From the NCBI GenBank assembly GCA_019232795.1, contig JAFANH010000041.1:1-45703 (forward strand): a stretch of DNA of 45,703 bases. The letters are read 5' to 3'. Of the stretch, positions 33,960 to 42,884 are shown in pieces; the stretch's first letter is position 1, and every line of letters starts with the position of its first letter. Source of the DNA: Burkholderiaceae bacterium (GTDB lineage: Bacteria > Pseudomonadota > Gammaproteobacteria > Burkholderiales > Burkholderiaceae_D). The notes under the pieces are model-generated. The model made no database searches, was not told the origin of the DNA, and was given only the letters and a program-made list of their open reading frames with translations. Made by a program: the position numbers and the translations under genes.

Positions 33960-33989
33960 AACCTGCTTGTGATCTGGTGCGAGCGGCCC

Positions 33990-34190
33990 TCAGGCGCGCT
34001 TCTTTTTCTCAAACATCAGGCAGACCTGCCCTGATGCCTCCAGAACTTCCAATCGCGGTTGCCTCTTGCTCTTGAAGTTCATGCCGTGGCAGCCGTAGGG
34101 GAATTTGGGATCCCAGGTAATGAAGTAATGTTTGCACTCGAAGCAGTTCGAGAATTGCGCCTGCTGATTATTCCGAGAATTTTTTTCCAT
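33990..34190 (-). CDS. Small four-cysteine protein (66 residues), possible zinc binder
   Basis: Short basic protein with Cys16 and Cys19 in NCFECKHYF, Cys34 in YGCHGMNF and Cys57 in GQVCLMF, the arrangement of a small metal-binding ribbon. It ends in a basic FEKKKRA. Aromatic residues around the cysteines (HYFITWDPKFPYGCHG) suggest a compact fold. Proteins of this look recur in betaproteobacteria as conserved hypotheticals; I cannot give a function. It converges with the diguanylate cyclase gene and is transcribed alone. Confidence 0.7.
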   Translation of the reverse strand: MEKNSRNNQQAQFSNCFECKHYFITWDPKFPYGCHGMNFKSKRQPRLEVLEASGQVCLMFEKKKRA

Positions 34191-34383
34191 GGTCAGAAAA
34201 TGGTTGATCTTCGGCGCCGCATTCGGGGTCTTTCCCGAGTTTGATTGAGAAATTTCCCGATGCGAGCAGAAAAACTCACGATGAGCAAAAAAGCGTCCGA
34301 TGGATTACCATGAATTGTAGTTTGCTGCGAAATTCGCGTCGACATAGTTTAGGTGCGTTGAATTCCCTTTGGAGAATAATGTC

Positions 34384-34839
34384 ATGTCAAATTTAGAGTC
34401 CGCACGAACAGCCATAGAAGCGGAACTATTACACGCAAAAGAAGGCTTTGCATTTTATCGGTCCCGTATCGAAGCACTGCAGAAAATGTTGTCGCAACTT
34501 GATAGCGTCAATGGAGCGCCTGTTGCCGGCCGGCGTGGCAGAAAGCCGGGAGCGCTGAAGCAGCGGCCGGTTGCAACCCAAAAGGCGAGAAGATTCGCCG
34601 GTAACGGCCACAAACTCCCGTTTACCGGAGGGAATTATTGGGCTGATTTGATTTCGGAAAAGCCGCAATCGGTTTCCGATATTTTGGGTGCTGCTGTTTC
34701 CAAGCTGGAATTTACGCCATCCGAAGAGCAGGTGAAAAAATTGGCAGGGCGCATGACGTTCGCCTTGAACGCCCTTGTCAAAACCAGGAAAATCCAGGAT
34801 TCCGGGTCAGGACGCGAGAGACGGTTTTTCAGGAAGTAG
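34384..34839 (+). CDS. Basic protein with coiled-coil start, AT-hook-like centre and winged-helix-like end
   Basis: A 151-residue protein. ATG 34384 is preceded by GGAGA at 34371-34375. Residues about 1-45 form a predicted coiled coil (ARTAIEAELLHAKEG). The centre is strongly basic with GRRGRKPG, similar to an AT-hook core. The last 65 residues (SVSDILGAAVSKLEF to GSGRERRFFRK) have the helix-helix-helix-hairpin pattern of a winged helix, the wing being DSGSGRERRFF. It is probably a DNA-binding or nucleoid-associated protein. No named family was recognised. Confidence 0.65.
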   Translation: MSNLESARTAIEAELLHAKEGFAFYRSRIEALQKMLSQLDSVNGAPVAGRRGRKPGALKQRPVATQKARRFAGNGHKLPFTGGNYWADLISEKPQSVSDILGAAVSKLEFTPSEEQVKKLAGRMTFALNALVKTRKIQDSGSGRERRFFRK

Positions 34840-34912
34840 ACCAGGACCTAAGAGGGGTGCGCGGTGATGAAAGTCGCCGGCACCGTGGTTTTGAAAATAA
34901 CGTGTTTCTGCG

Positions 34913-35398
34913 ATGGCTAGAATGAGTTTGCGACGCTGGGTGTTGATTGGCTTGCTGTGCTGGCTGCCGATTCCGTCCTTGGCGCAGGTCGTTGAATGCA
35001 TCGACGCCAACGGCAATAAATCCTATATGCAAACCTGCCCGGCGGGCACGGCCAGGCAGAGGGAGATTACGGTGCCTCCACCGGTTCAACGGACCACACC
35101 GGCCGAGCGTGCCAAGGAGTCCGCAGAGATAAAAAGTGAAGAAAAGGCTTATGAGCAACGCAGGCAAGAGCGTCTCAAGGAAGCAGCTGCGGAGGAAAAA
35201 AAAGAAAAGGATATGGCTCAGACGCGTCAAGCCTGCGTCGAAGCCAAGCGCAGATTGGAAGTGCTGAGCAGCGGCAGGGCAGCAGCGCGGGTCGACCCGG
35301 ACTCCGGGCAGCATGTCGCGATGGACGACGACGCGCGCCTCGCCGAAATCAATAGCTTGCAGGCAAAGATTCAAGCCTGGGGCTCGGCTTGCCAGTAG
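34913..35398 (+). CDS. DUF4124 domain secreted protein
   Basis: A 161-residue protein with a signal peptide (residues 1-24, PIPSLAQ). The mature start VVECIDANGNKSYMQTCPAGT is the DUF4124 motif with its two cysteines. A long charged helix follows (about 60-110, rich in Glu, Lys and Arg), then the final part with two more cysteines, including the penultimate residue. Located in the periplasm, function unknown. It begins 73 bp after the preceding gene and is probably transcribed separately. Confidence 0.82.
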   Translation: MARMSLRRWVLIGLLCWLPIPSLAQVVECIDANGNKSYMQTCPAGTARQREITVPPPVQRTTPAERAKESAEIKSEEKAYEQRRQERLKEAAAEEKKEKDMAQTRQACVEAKRRLEVLSSGRAAARVDPDSGQHVAMDDDARLAEINSLQAKIQAWGSACQ

Positions 35399-35482
35399 GT
35401 TAGAACTCATTTCATAAATAGGGCCCCGTGCAAACGCGCTATTCGGGATGCCGCGCCAAGCGTGGCGCGCCGCACGTCGCGG

Positions 35483-35893
35483 CTAGTCCTTTTCCAGATG
35501 CACCATCCACGGTATGTCGAACTGGTCAATCAACATGCCGAATTTTGCTGCAAAGAACGTGGGTTGCAAGGGCATGGTAACTTGACCGTTGTCGGACAAG
35601 GCTTTGAAGATGCGCTCCGCTTCCGCGGCTGAGTCCGGGTTGACCGAGAGCGAAAAACCATGCGGCTCCTTGTTCGCCTTGCCGGGCATGCCGTCGGAAG
35701 CCATGATGTGGGTACCGTCGATGTCGAAAGTCGCGTGAATGATTTTGTTTTGCCAATCGGGCGGGGTTTCTGCACCGGAGGGCGAGTCCTTGAAGCGCAT
35801 CATGAACAATGTCTTGGCGCCCAGATGTTTCTGGTAGTAGCTGAGCGCGGCTTCGCATTGTCCGCTGAAATGCAAGTACATTTGGATTTCCAT
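35483..35893 (-). CDS. VOC-family (PhnB-like) protein
   Basis: A 136-residue protein of the vicinal oxygen chelate fold, with two beta-alpha-beta-beta-beta modules. MEIQMYLHFSGQCEAALSYYQKHLGAKTLF is the typical PhnB-like beginning (first half: MEIQMYLHFSGQCEAALSYY), and the end reads FGMLIDQFDIPWMVHLEKD. ATG 35893 with GGAGA upstream is preferred to an upstream in-frame ATG. PhnB-like proteins are related to glyoxalase and demethylubiquinone-type folds but lack an agreed reaction. It is not next to phosphonate lyase genes here. Confidence 0.88.
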   Translation of the reverse strand: MEIQMYLHFSGQCEAALSYYQKHLGAKTLFMMRFKDSPSGAETPPDWQNKIIHATFDIDGTHIMASDGMPGKANKEPHGFSLSVNPDSAAEAERIFKALSDNGQVTMPLQPTFFAAKFGMLIDQFDIPWMVHLEKD

Positions 35894-36006
35894 GCTTGTC
35901 TCCGTTCGTTGTGACGTGTCCCGGGCCATCGGGCAGGCAGGGTGCATCATCATATAACGACAAGCGCACCGGCATTCATGCAGGCCGGTGTCAACGAGGG
36001 GAAAGC

Positions 36007-36660
36007 TCAGGCGGTGACGTTGAGCAAAGTCCCCGTGGTCGGCGCATCTTGCAGGTTTTGTGCAAGTACCTGGAGAAAGCTGGCAAGAGATGGGCGCGTG
36101 GCGCTGGCGCCTTGCGCAGAAAGCAGGCCTTGATAACTCTGCTCGAGGGCGCTCAAAGCTTCGTCGGTCGAGTCTTGCGGGGCGCCGCTTTCATTGCCGA
36201 CTTGCTGGATCAGTGCCTGCAGTCGGCTTTCGATGGCATTGCTGCCGGCAAGCTGGCCATTGCTTAGACTCGAAGGGGACGCTGCCGAGCCCGCGCCAGG
36301 TCGGCCATCCTTTTTCGCGACGGCGGGAGAAGTCTTCGCGCCGGCCGTGACCGCCGGTTTTCCCGTTGCGCCGGGCTGCAATGCGCCGAACAAGTCCTGT
36401 GCGAAAGAATTGAAGGCCTGTTGCTGCGTGTTGGTTGGGGCCGCGCCCGTGGCGACGTTGGCTGCGGCAGGCGTGACACCGATCTGGAACAAGGTCTGGC
36501 TGATCGCCGAGGTAAATAAGCCGGTTTTGCTGCCGGCATTGGTCGGGGCGGTAATCCGGCTGCGATCAGCGTCGCCATCGCTTTCTATCGCGCCAACCGA
36601 CTGGCCCGAATATTGAATGGTGGCGGCAACCTGATAGCTGCCGATCCCGTTGATAGACAT
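36007..36660 (-). CDS. Hypothetical low-complexity protein (217 residues)
   Basis: Starts MSINGIGSYQVAATIQYSGQ and lacks a signal peptide. Much of it is rich in Ala, Ser, Gly, Thr and Gln (residues about 60-140). The final third is predicted helical (ESRLQALIQQVGNE, LEQSYQGLLSAQG, LASFLQVLAQNLQD). The N-terminal look and amphipathic C-terminus recall secreted or flagellum-type structural proteins, but no family was recognised. Codon use matches the neighbours. It has its own long upstream gap and no partner gene. Confidence 0.65.
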   Translation of the reverse strand: MSINGIGSYQVAATIQYSGQSVGAIESDGDADRSRITAPTNAGSKTGLFTSAISQTLFQIGVTPAAANVATGAAPTNTQQQAFNSFAQDLFGALQPGATGKPAVTAGAKTSPAVAKKDGRPGAGSAASPSSLSNGQLAGSNAIESRLQALIQQVGNESGAPQDSTDEALSALEQSYQGLLSAQGASATRPSLASFLQVLAQNLQDAPTTGTLLNVTA

Positions 36661-37093
36661 ATCCTATTTGCGCCGAAACAAATATTGGAATACCTCCCAT
36701 CTAGTAACGGCCGGGATTGTGTTTTCTGAAGTATCTGCGACAATTTTTGAGGCAAAAATGCGAGGAATTTCTGCGTGCCAGACGGAAATGTTGCTAATTT
36801 TGAAATTTTTGTCTGCTTGTCGAAATTGCACGCATTGATCAACTGCGGGGCGGGCTAAGCTATTACATTTTGCAACAATAGGGCGGCTTACTCTATACTT
36901 GAGCCGATTTACAATACCGCGTTTGGCTTGGGACGGGTAGCAGCCTGATCCCTGTTTCATCTGGATTCTCGATGAAACGCATTTCCCTGACCGTTCTCTG
37001 ACTGGATTTGGCAATCCGGAAGCGCGGGGTTGTCGCGACGCTGTTGTATGCGCGCTGTTGTATGCATTCTCATATTCTTATTGAAGGGGTTTC
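36661..37093. other. 433-bp divergent gap with promoter, hairpin and tandem repeat
   Basis: No gene seen. The left part is AT-rich and must serve the leftward hypothetical gene. On the right are a promoter (36870-36899), a hairpin GTTTCATC/GATGAAAC (36954-36961 with 36971-36978, 9-nt loop) and a 12-bp direct repeat GCTGTTGTATGC at 37040-37051 and 37054-37065. The leader upstream of the lipoprotein gene would be about 190 nt. Confidence 0.55.
36870..36899 (+). promoter_or_regulatory. Candidate sigma-70 promoter of the lipoprotein gene
   Basis: TTGCAA (36870-36875), an 18-bp spacer and TATACT (36894-36899). Four and five of six bases fit the consensus hexamers. It is the best rightward promoter in the gap before 37094. 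Confidence 0.45.
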
Positions 37094-38047
37094 ATGTTTT
37101 CTTCCGTCATTCGTTTGGGTACCGTTCTGGGTTGCGCGGCCGTGTTGGCTTCTTGCGGAGGAAGCAGCGGTCAGGCTCTGACGCAGCAATCGACGCCCGA
37201 AGGCTTGTTCACGGGAACCAACCAGATTGAAGTGGTGACGGGAACCACGCAAAATGCCAGCGGCGCGACGGTCCCCTCTTATACGCTGGAAAACCAGAGC
37301 TGGCTGGTATTCATGGAGGCGAACGGCTCCTACTATGCGTTTTATTCGCAACCGAATGCTGCGGCGCTCAACCCGTCGACCTTGGGCGGAGTCCAGCAGG
37401 GAACGATGACCTTTGGCGGCGGGGGCATGGCAGCGGCGAACGTGCTGGACATCAATTTCCAGCCTGGTTTGATGGTGCCGGGTGCGACCTCTGCGGCGAA
37501 CTTCCCCAGCTTTAACGGTGCTTACAATACCGGCCTGAACATCGCCGGGACCTTCACCTATTCCAATATCGAGTACAGCGGCACTACCGCCAGTCCGAGC
37601 TGCCAGAACCTGACCAGTGCACCCACCGGCGCCTATACCGTATGCTATAACCTGCCGTATAACGCCGATTATCAGAAGACGCAAAATCTTTCCACTCTGG
37701 CCGGCTCTTACAAAGGAACGGTAGCGACTTCTGTAGGGCGGCAGGCGGCGACCTTCACGTTCAGCCCCGCCAGCGTACAGGCCAATGCCGGCAACCAGTT
37801 TGGCGTGGCGACCGTAAGCGGTACCGGCGCCGATGGATGTACTTACTCGGGTACGGTATCGCCGCTGTTCAAGGGCAACGGCTACAACTTGCTGCTCAAT
37901 AGCGGCAATGCCCCCTGTGTACTGCCGAACACGCAGTTCAGCGGCTTGGTTTACCTCGATACCACTGATAACCCCAATCAACTCTATAGCTTCTCGCCGA
38001 ACGCGGCGCATAGCGATGGCGTGATTTTCGTCGGCACCAGAATCTAA
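37094..38047 (+). CDS. Predicted lipoprotein (317 residues), unknown function
   Basis: The signal ends in the lipobox VLASC (Cys21), followed by GGSSGQ, a typical flexible linker. The mature part is rich in Gly, Asn, Ser, Thr and Tyr with short beta-prone stretches (SWLVFMEANGSYYAFY, GTFTYSNIEYSG, SGTVSPLFKGNGYNL) and six mature cysteines or fewer, suggesting an all-beta extracytoplasmic domain. It has a good AAGGGG ribosome site and a long leader. I recognise no family; similar Oxalobacteraceae lipoproteins are annotated as hypothetical. Confidence 0.78.
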   Translation: MFSSVIRLGTVLGCAAVLASCGGSSGQALTQQSTPEGLFTGTNQIEVVTGTTQNASGATVPSYTLENQSWLVFMEANGSYYAFYSQPNAAALNPSTLGGVQQGTMTFGGGGMAAANVLDINFQPGLMVPGATSAANFPSFNGAYNTGLNIAGTFTYSNIEYSGTTASPSCQNLTSAPTGAYTVCYNLPYNADYQKTQNLSTLAGSYKGTVATSVGRQAATFTFSPASVQANAGNQFGVATVSGTGADGCTYSGTVSPLFKGNGYNLLLNSGNAPCVLPNTQFSGLVYLDTTDNPNQLYSFSPNAAHSDGVIFVGTRI

Positions 38048-38524
38048 GGCAGCCCGGAACAAGTTCCTCGCGCATCGCGGCGCCCCACGTATCCCCGCTC
38101 TGGGCTCTCTGCGGCGAGGCAAAAGGCGGCCATCCGCGGGGTGGCCATCCGCCGTGCATCCGGTCAGGCCGTGAGTACTGGAGCATGGTCCGGCCATGAG
38201 ATCGTGATGGCCTGCTGCGCGGTCAAAGCCCGTCAGCCAGCTTGCGTCGCGCGCGATCGTCTGTGCAAACAGAGTCGCGAACAAATTAACCATACCCTCG
38301 CCGGGGCCGATGTTCCGCGAGGCCCCGCTGTCCCCTGCATGCCCCTCGCGGGCTGCCGCAGCCTACCCTGCCTTGCGACCTGGCGCTTATTTACGATATG
38401 ATCGCCTGATTAAATTGCCGTCGTGGGTAGGCGGACGCGTGCGACGATATTGCTGCCGTCGCCGTCAACCGAGCCATGGTAGAGCAATACATAAGAAGCC
38501 GAAAACGCGCTATCGTTCCAGCAT
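38048..38524. other. 477-bp gap upstream of the GGDEF/EAL gene
   Basis: No gene seen. It contains a direct repeat GGCCATCCGC (two copies around 38128-38152), an 8-bp hairpin CCGCGAGG/CCTCGCGG (38315-38322 with 38344-38351), and a promoter at 38373-38402. No intrinsic terminator with a T run follows the lipoprotein gene. Confidence 0.5.
38373..38402 (+). promoter_or_regulatory. Candidate sigma-70 promoter of the GGDEF/EAL gene
   Basis: TTGCGA (38373-38378), an 18-bp spacer and TATGAT (38397-38402), giving a leader of about 115 nt before ATG 38525. Confidence 0.45.
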
Positions 38525-41212
38525 ATGACAGCAAGCTACGGTCGCCAAGCGTCCAGAAATATACGCAACATCCGTCGCAGCCTTGCGGCGCTTGCCTTCA
38601 TATTCCCCGTTCTCTATATCGGCTTCGCGTCGAGTTTCATGATCCATGACTACCATACGATCGTGAACGAGGAGGCGGCCGGCGCGCGCAGCATGGCGGC
38701 CGCATTGAACGGACATGCCTCGCGCATCCTGGCCGAGGCCGATGGCGCATTGCAGGCCGTGGCTGAAGACGTGACGCGTGCCGGCCTCAGCATGTCTGGA
38801 CGCGACAACGCGGCCCTGCATGCGATCCTGCTGCGCTATGCCAAAACACTACCGCAGGCGGTGACGATCAACATCATGACGCCACAGGGCATGTTGGCCG
38901 TCAGCAGCCACTACTACCCGGTCAAACCGGTCGACGTGCGCGACCGTTCCTACTTCCAGCAGCAGATGTCCACCGGCCATGGCGACCTCATGATAGGACG
39001 TCCATTCAGGGGACGCTTGAGCAACAAGTGGTCTTTCCCATTGTCCCGCCGTCTCGATAATGCCGACGGTTCCATGAAAATGTTGCTGGAAGTCGGAATT
39101 GATCTTGAGTATTTCGAAAGCTTCTATCGCTCGCTGGAAGTCGGGAAGGGCGGCAAGCTGTGGCTGGTTCACAAGGACGGCTCGGTCCTGATGGAAAATC
39201 CGGTGCCGGGCAATCTGGGCGATCTGAACGTGAGCGGCAGCGAATTGTTTCATCACCTCGACAAGGCGGCCGCCGGCAGCTATCAGGTCGAACATGCGTC
39301 AGGTGACGGCATTGCGCGCATTGTCGGCTTTGCCGTGTCGGACGCTTACCCCGTCGTATCGGCGGCCTCGTACGATCTGGATGCGGTATTGGCGCCCTGG
39401 CGCGAGCGGGTCCAGCAGACTGCCGTGATCGGTTTCGTGTCGATAGGATTGATGCTGGTCATGATGGCTGCGCTGTGGCGGCATTTGAATCAATTGACGG
39501 AAGCCCAGAGCAATCTGGAAAAGAAGAACGAATCGCTGATTCATGCCGAACGGCGTTTCCAGGAGCTGGTCGACGGCATCGACGGTGTGGTGTGGGAAGC
39601 CGAGCTGCCGGATTTGCGCTTCACCTACGTGAGTGCCAATGCTGCCCGCGTGACCGGGTATTCGGCCGCAGAATGGCTGGAAGACCCTTTCTTTTGGCAA
39701 GACAAACTGTCCGTCAGCCGCAATGCAGCGCTCGATGCCGAAAATTTCCTCAAGGAGGGGCAGAATGGGGGGCTGCAGCCGGTCGAGCACCGTATGCTGG
39801 CCCCTGGAGGCAACGAAATCTGGCTGCGCAGCAATGTCGCACTGACCAGGGAGTACGACGACAAGGCGCGCCTGCGCGGCGTCATGATCGACATTACGGC
39901 GCAAAAAGTGTCTGAAAAGCGCTTGTTCCAGCTTGCGCATTTCGATGCCTTGACCAACCTCCCCAATCGCCAGACCTTCTCCGAGAAGATCAAGCATGCC
40001 ATCGCCATCGCCACGCGCCGGCGCACGCGGCTGGCCGTGATGTTTGTCGACATCGACCACTTCAAGACCATCAACGACAGCCTCGGACACGATATTGGCG
40101 ACCTGGTGCTCAGGGTCGTGGCTGAGCGCATTTCCGAATGCCTGCGCGAAAGCGACACTGTGGCCCGCATCGGCGGCGACGAATTCGTAATACTGCTGGA
40201 AGAGGGTACCGAAGGCGTCGACGGATTCGACGTGGTGGCCGACAAACTGGCGCGCACGGTCGCCAAGCCCATTACCGTCGACGGCACCGATCTGTATGTC
40301 GCCCTGAGCATGGGTATTTGCACTTTCCCGCAGGACGGCGAGGACAGCGAAACGCTGTTGCGCAATGCCGATACGGCCATGTATCGCGCCAAGAGCTCGG
40401 GCCGCAATTGCTGGCGCTTCTTCGACGAATCGATGGCCCACATGGCGGCGCGCAAGCTTGAATTGGAAACCGCCTTGCGGCGCGCCGTCGAGCGCAACGA
40501 GTTGGAGCTGTATTACCAGCCGCAGCGCGCGCTCGACAGCGGCCGCATCGTCGGCGTCGAAGCGCTGCTGCGCTGGAATCGGCCGGGCTTGGGCATGGTG
40601 CCGCCGCTCGAATTTATCCCGATTGCAGAGGAAAGCGGCTTGATCGTCCCGATCGGCAATTGGGTGCTGCAGACGGCTTGCGCGCAAGGGGCGGCCTGGT
40701 TGCGCGAAAAGAAGCTGCATGTGCGCATTGCCGTCAACATCGCGGCGCGCCAGATTCACGGCAAGGATTTCGTCTCGCAGGTGGCGAACACGCTCACGGC
40801 TACCGGTCTTCCGGCCGAATTGCTGGAGCTGGAAATCACGGAAAGTTCCATCGTCGAGAATCTCGAAGAAACCGTGCGCAAGCTGCAGCAATTGAAAATG
40901 ATGGGCATGACCGTTGCCATCGACGACTTCGGCACCGGTTATTCCTCGCTGTCGTATCTGAAGCAATTGCCTATCGACCGTCTCAAGATCGACCGTTCCT
41001 TCGTCAAGGATACCCCGGAAGACCGCGACGATTGCGCCATCGTCCGCACCATCATCGCCATGTCGGAATCGCTTGGCCTTGCGGTCATCGCCGAAGGGGT
41101 CGAGACCCAGGAACAGGTCGATTTTCTCAGTGCCGAAGGTTGCAGCGAAATCCAAGGCTATTTGATTTCCAAGCCCCTGCCGCCTGCCGAGCTGGAAAGC
41201 AAGCTCAAGTAA
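38525..41212 (+). CDS. Membrane sensor protein with CACHE-like, PAS, GGDEF and EAL domains
   Basis: An 895-residue cyclic di-GMP enzyme. It has a membrane segment at about 22-42, a periplasmic CACHE-like sensor at about 43-297 (DRSYFQQQM and [10 protein letters not shown] are typical), a second membrane segment at about 298-320, a PAS domain at about 342-455, a GGDEF domain (IGGDEF near 550, with RESD as inhibitory site) and an EAL domain from about 660. The EAL motifs look complete: [41 protein letters not shown]. Both synthesis and hydrolysis are thus possible; in such proteins phosphodiesterase activity often dominates. No good ribosome site precedes ATG 38525. Confidence 0.94.
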   Translation: MTASYGRQASRNIRNIRRSLAALAFIFPVLYIGFASSFMIHDYHTIVNEEAAGARSMAAALNGHASRILAEADGALQAVAEDVTRAGLSMSGRDNAALHAILLRYAKTLPQAVTINIMTPQGMLAVSSHYYPVKPVDVRDRSYFQQQMSTGHGDLMIGRPFRGRLSNKWSFPLSRRLDNADGSMKMLLEVGIDLEYFESFYRSLEVGKGGKLWLVHKDGSVLMENPVPGNLGDLNVSGSELFHHLDKAAAGSYQVEHASGDGIARIVGFAVSDAYPVVSAASYDLDAVLAPWRERVQQTAVIGFVSIGLMLVMMAALWRHLNQLTEAQSNLEKKNESLIHAERRFQELVDGIDGVVWEAELPDLRFTYVSANAARVTGYSAAEWLEDPFFWQDKLSVSRNAALDAENFLKEGQNGGLQPVEHRMLAPGGNEIWLRSNVALTREYDDKARLRGVMIDITAQKVSEKRLFQLAHFDALTNLPNRQTFSEKIKHAIAIATRRRTRLAVMFVDIDHFKTINDSLGHDIGDLVLRVVAERISECLRESDTVARIGGDEFVILLEEGTEGVDGFDVVADKLARTVAKPITVDGTDLYVALSMGICTFPQDGEDSETLLRNADTAMYRAKSSGRNCWRFFDESMAHMAARKLELETALRRAVERNELELYYQPQRALDSGRIVGVEALLRWNRPGLGMVPPLEFIPIAEESGLIVPIGNWVLQTACAQGAAWLREKKLHVRIAVNIAARQIHGKDFVSQVANTLTATGLPAELLELEITESSIVENLEETVRKLQQLKMMGMTVAIDDFGTGYSSLSYLKQLPIDRLKIDRSFVKDTPEDRDDCAIVRTIIAMSESLGLAVIAEGVETQEQVDFLSAEGCSEIQGYLISKPLPPAELESKLK

Positions 41213-41238
41213 CCATATCCATTCCTTTTTGCAGCATC

Positions 41239-42051
41239 ATGTCATTGGCTTTACATCAGGTTTCCGTTCGCCACGCGCGCGCTGCATCGGCGGCAGCTTT
41301 GCTGGATATCGATCTTAAAATCGGACCGGGGGAACAGGTCGCCCTGATCGGCCCTTCCGGCGCCGGCAAGACTACCCTGTTGCACACCCTGGCCTGCTCG
41401 CACATGCCGCAAACGGGACACTACGAGATATTCGGCGCGGATCCCTGGGCATTGTCCAGCGCCGCACGCCATCTCTTGCGTAAGCGCCTGTTCCTGGCGC
41501 CGCAGACACCGCCTTTGCCGGCGCACCAGCGTGTCGTGACGGCGGTGCTGGCGGGGCGCCTGCCGCAATGGAGCCTGTGGCAAGCGCTGCGTTCGCTGAT
41601 CAAGCCGGCCGATCCGCGGGCGGCCTTTGAAGCCTTGGCCCGTTTCGATCTGCAAGGCAAGCTCTACGAGCGCGTGGATCGCCTGTCGGGCGGCGAGCGC
41701 CAGCGCTGCGGTTTGGCGCGCCTGTTGATTTCGCGGGCCGAGCTCCTGCTTGTCGATGAACCTTTGTCGGCGCTGGACCCGACCCTGGCCAGGCTGACTC
41801 TGCAGACCTTGCTGCAGGAAGCCAGGGCGCGCTCAGCCACCCTGGTCTGCAGCCTGCACCAGGTCGAATTGGCGCGCGCGCATTTCCCGCGTTTGCTGGG
41901 CCTGCGTGACGGCCGTATCGTGTTCGACGCGCGCAGTGAAGAGGTGAGCGATGCCATGTTGGCCGAGTTGTACCGCAATGCGCGGCCTACGCCAGAACCG
42001 GAAGCGCTTCCGGCCGGCGCGCCCTTGGCCGGCGCCGGCTTGCATCTGTAA
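41239..42051 (+). CDS. phnC: Phosphonate-type ABC transporter ATP-binding protein
   Basis: A 270-residue importer ATPase. ATG 41239 gives MSLALHQVSV; the frame is open much further upstream inside the preceding gene, which is coincidence. Walker A GPSGAGKTT is at 38-46, the signature is LSGGERQRCGLARL, Walker B LLLVDEPLSALDP, and the switch histidine lies in CSLHQVELA. This last sequence and the genes that follow fit PhnC. The stop overlaps the start of the first permease by one base. The solute could be phosphonate, phosphite or a phosphate ester. Confidence 0.85.
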   Translation: MSLALHQVSVRHARAASAAALLDIDLKIGPGEQVALIGPSGAGKTTLLHTLACSHMPQTGHYEIFGADPWALSSAARHLLRKRLFLAPQTPPLPAHQRVVTAVLAGRLPQWSLWQALRSLIKPADPRAAFEALARFDLQGKLYERVDRLSGGERQRCGLARLLISRAELLLVDEPLSALDPTLARLTLQTLLQEARARSATLVCSLHQVELARAHFPRLLGLRDGRIVFDARSEEVSDAMLAELYRNARPTPEPEALPAGAPLAGAGLHL

Positions 42052-42884
42052 TGACAACGCCGTCCGACAAACCTCCGGCCGACCCCGCATGGCACGGACG
42101 GCTTGCTGCCGGCTTGCTGGGCTTGGCGCTGCTATGGCCCTTGTTGCTCGGCAGCGAATTCAAACCCTGGACGCTGCTCGATGCGCAAAGCCTGGCTGCG
42201 GCCATGCGCTTCCTGGCCAGTTTTCTGCCGCCCGCTCATAGCACCGAATTCCTGCGGCAGGCGGCCGAGGCGACCTGGCAGACCGTCGCCATCGCCACTG
42301 CCGGCATGTCGCTGGCGCTGCTCGGCGCCATCCCCATGACCCTGCTCGCCACCACGCGCCTGTCCTTGAGCCGGGTCGGCACTAATCGCATGGGATGGGC
42401 GGCTGCGGTACTGCGGCAGCTCACACGCTGGAAGCTGGTGGTGCTGCGTTCCGTGCCGGAACTGGTGTGGGCGCTGCTGTTCGTGCGCATCTTCGGGCTG
42501 GGGCCGGCGGCCGGCGTGCTGGCCATTGCGTTGACCTATAGCGGTATGCTGGGCAAGGTGTATGCCGAAATACTGGAGTCGTCCGACGGCCACGCGACGG
42601 CGACCTTGATCGCCAACGGCAGCGGTCGGCTGGGTGCTTTCTTGTATGGCATGCTGCCGGAAGCGGCCGCCGAATTGGTGTCGTACACGATTTACCGCTG
42701 GGAGTGCGCCATCCGCGGATCGGTCGTCATGGGTTTTGTCGGCGCCGGCGGCCTGGGGCAGAGGATGGATGAATCGCTGAAGATGCTGGCCGGCGACGAG
42801 GTCTGCGCCATGCTGATCGTGTTCGTGCTGCTGGTGGCTGCCGCCGATTTCGTCAGCAAGATGCTGCGCGGGAGGTTGGCATGA
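42051..42884 (+). CDS. phnE: Phosphonate-type ABC transporter permease (first)
   Basis: A 277-residue inner-membrane permease. It has a first hydrophobic segment near 20-36 followed by a periplasmic stretch with FLPPAHSTEFLRQAAEATWQT, typical of PhnE, then segments with IATAGMSLALLGAIPMTLLA, LRSVPELVWALLFVRIFGLGP and VVMGFVGAGGLGQRM. The RSVPELVWA and GAGGLGQ phrases are PhnE hallmarks. It overlaps phnC by one base and the second permease by four. Confidence 0.88.
   Translation: MTTPSDKPPADPAWHGRLAAGLLGLALLWPLLLGSEFKPWTLLDAQSLAAAMRFLASFLPPAHSTEFLRQAAEATWQTVAIATAGMSLALLGAIPMTLLATTRLSLSRVGTNRMGWAAAVLRQLTRWKLVVLRSVPELVWALLFVRIFGLGPAAGVLAIALTYSGMLGKVYAEILESSDGHATATLIANGSGRLGAFLYGMLPEAAAELVSYTIYRWECAIRGSVVMGFVGAGGLGQRMDESLKMLAGDEVCAMLIVFVLLVAAADFVSKMLRGRLA

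Noticed and set aside
39299-41155. A 618-codon frame on the minus strand opposite the GGDEF/EAL gene
   Set aside because: The plus-strand protein has all GGDEF and EAL motifs; the antisense frame has no recognisable domain.
40660-41238. N-terminal extension of phnC by 193 codons
   Set aside because: The extension lies within the EAL domain gene in another frame; ATG 41239 begins the ATPase domain as expected.
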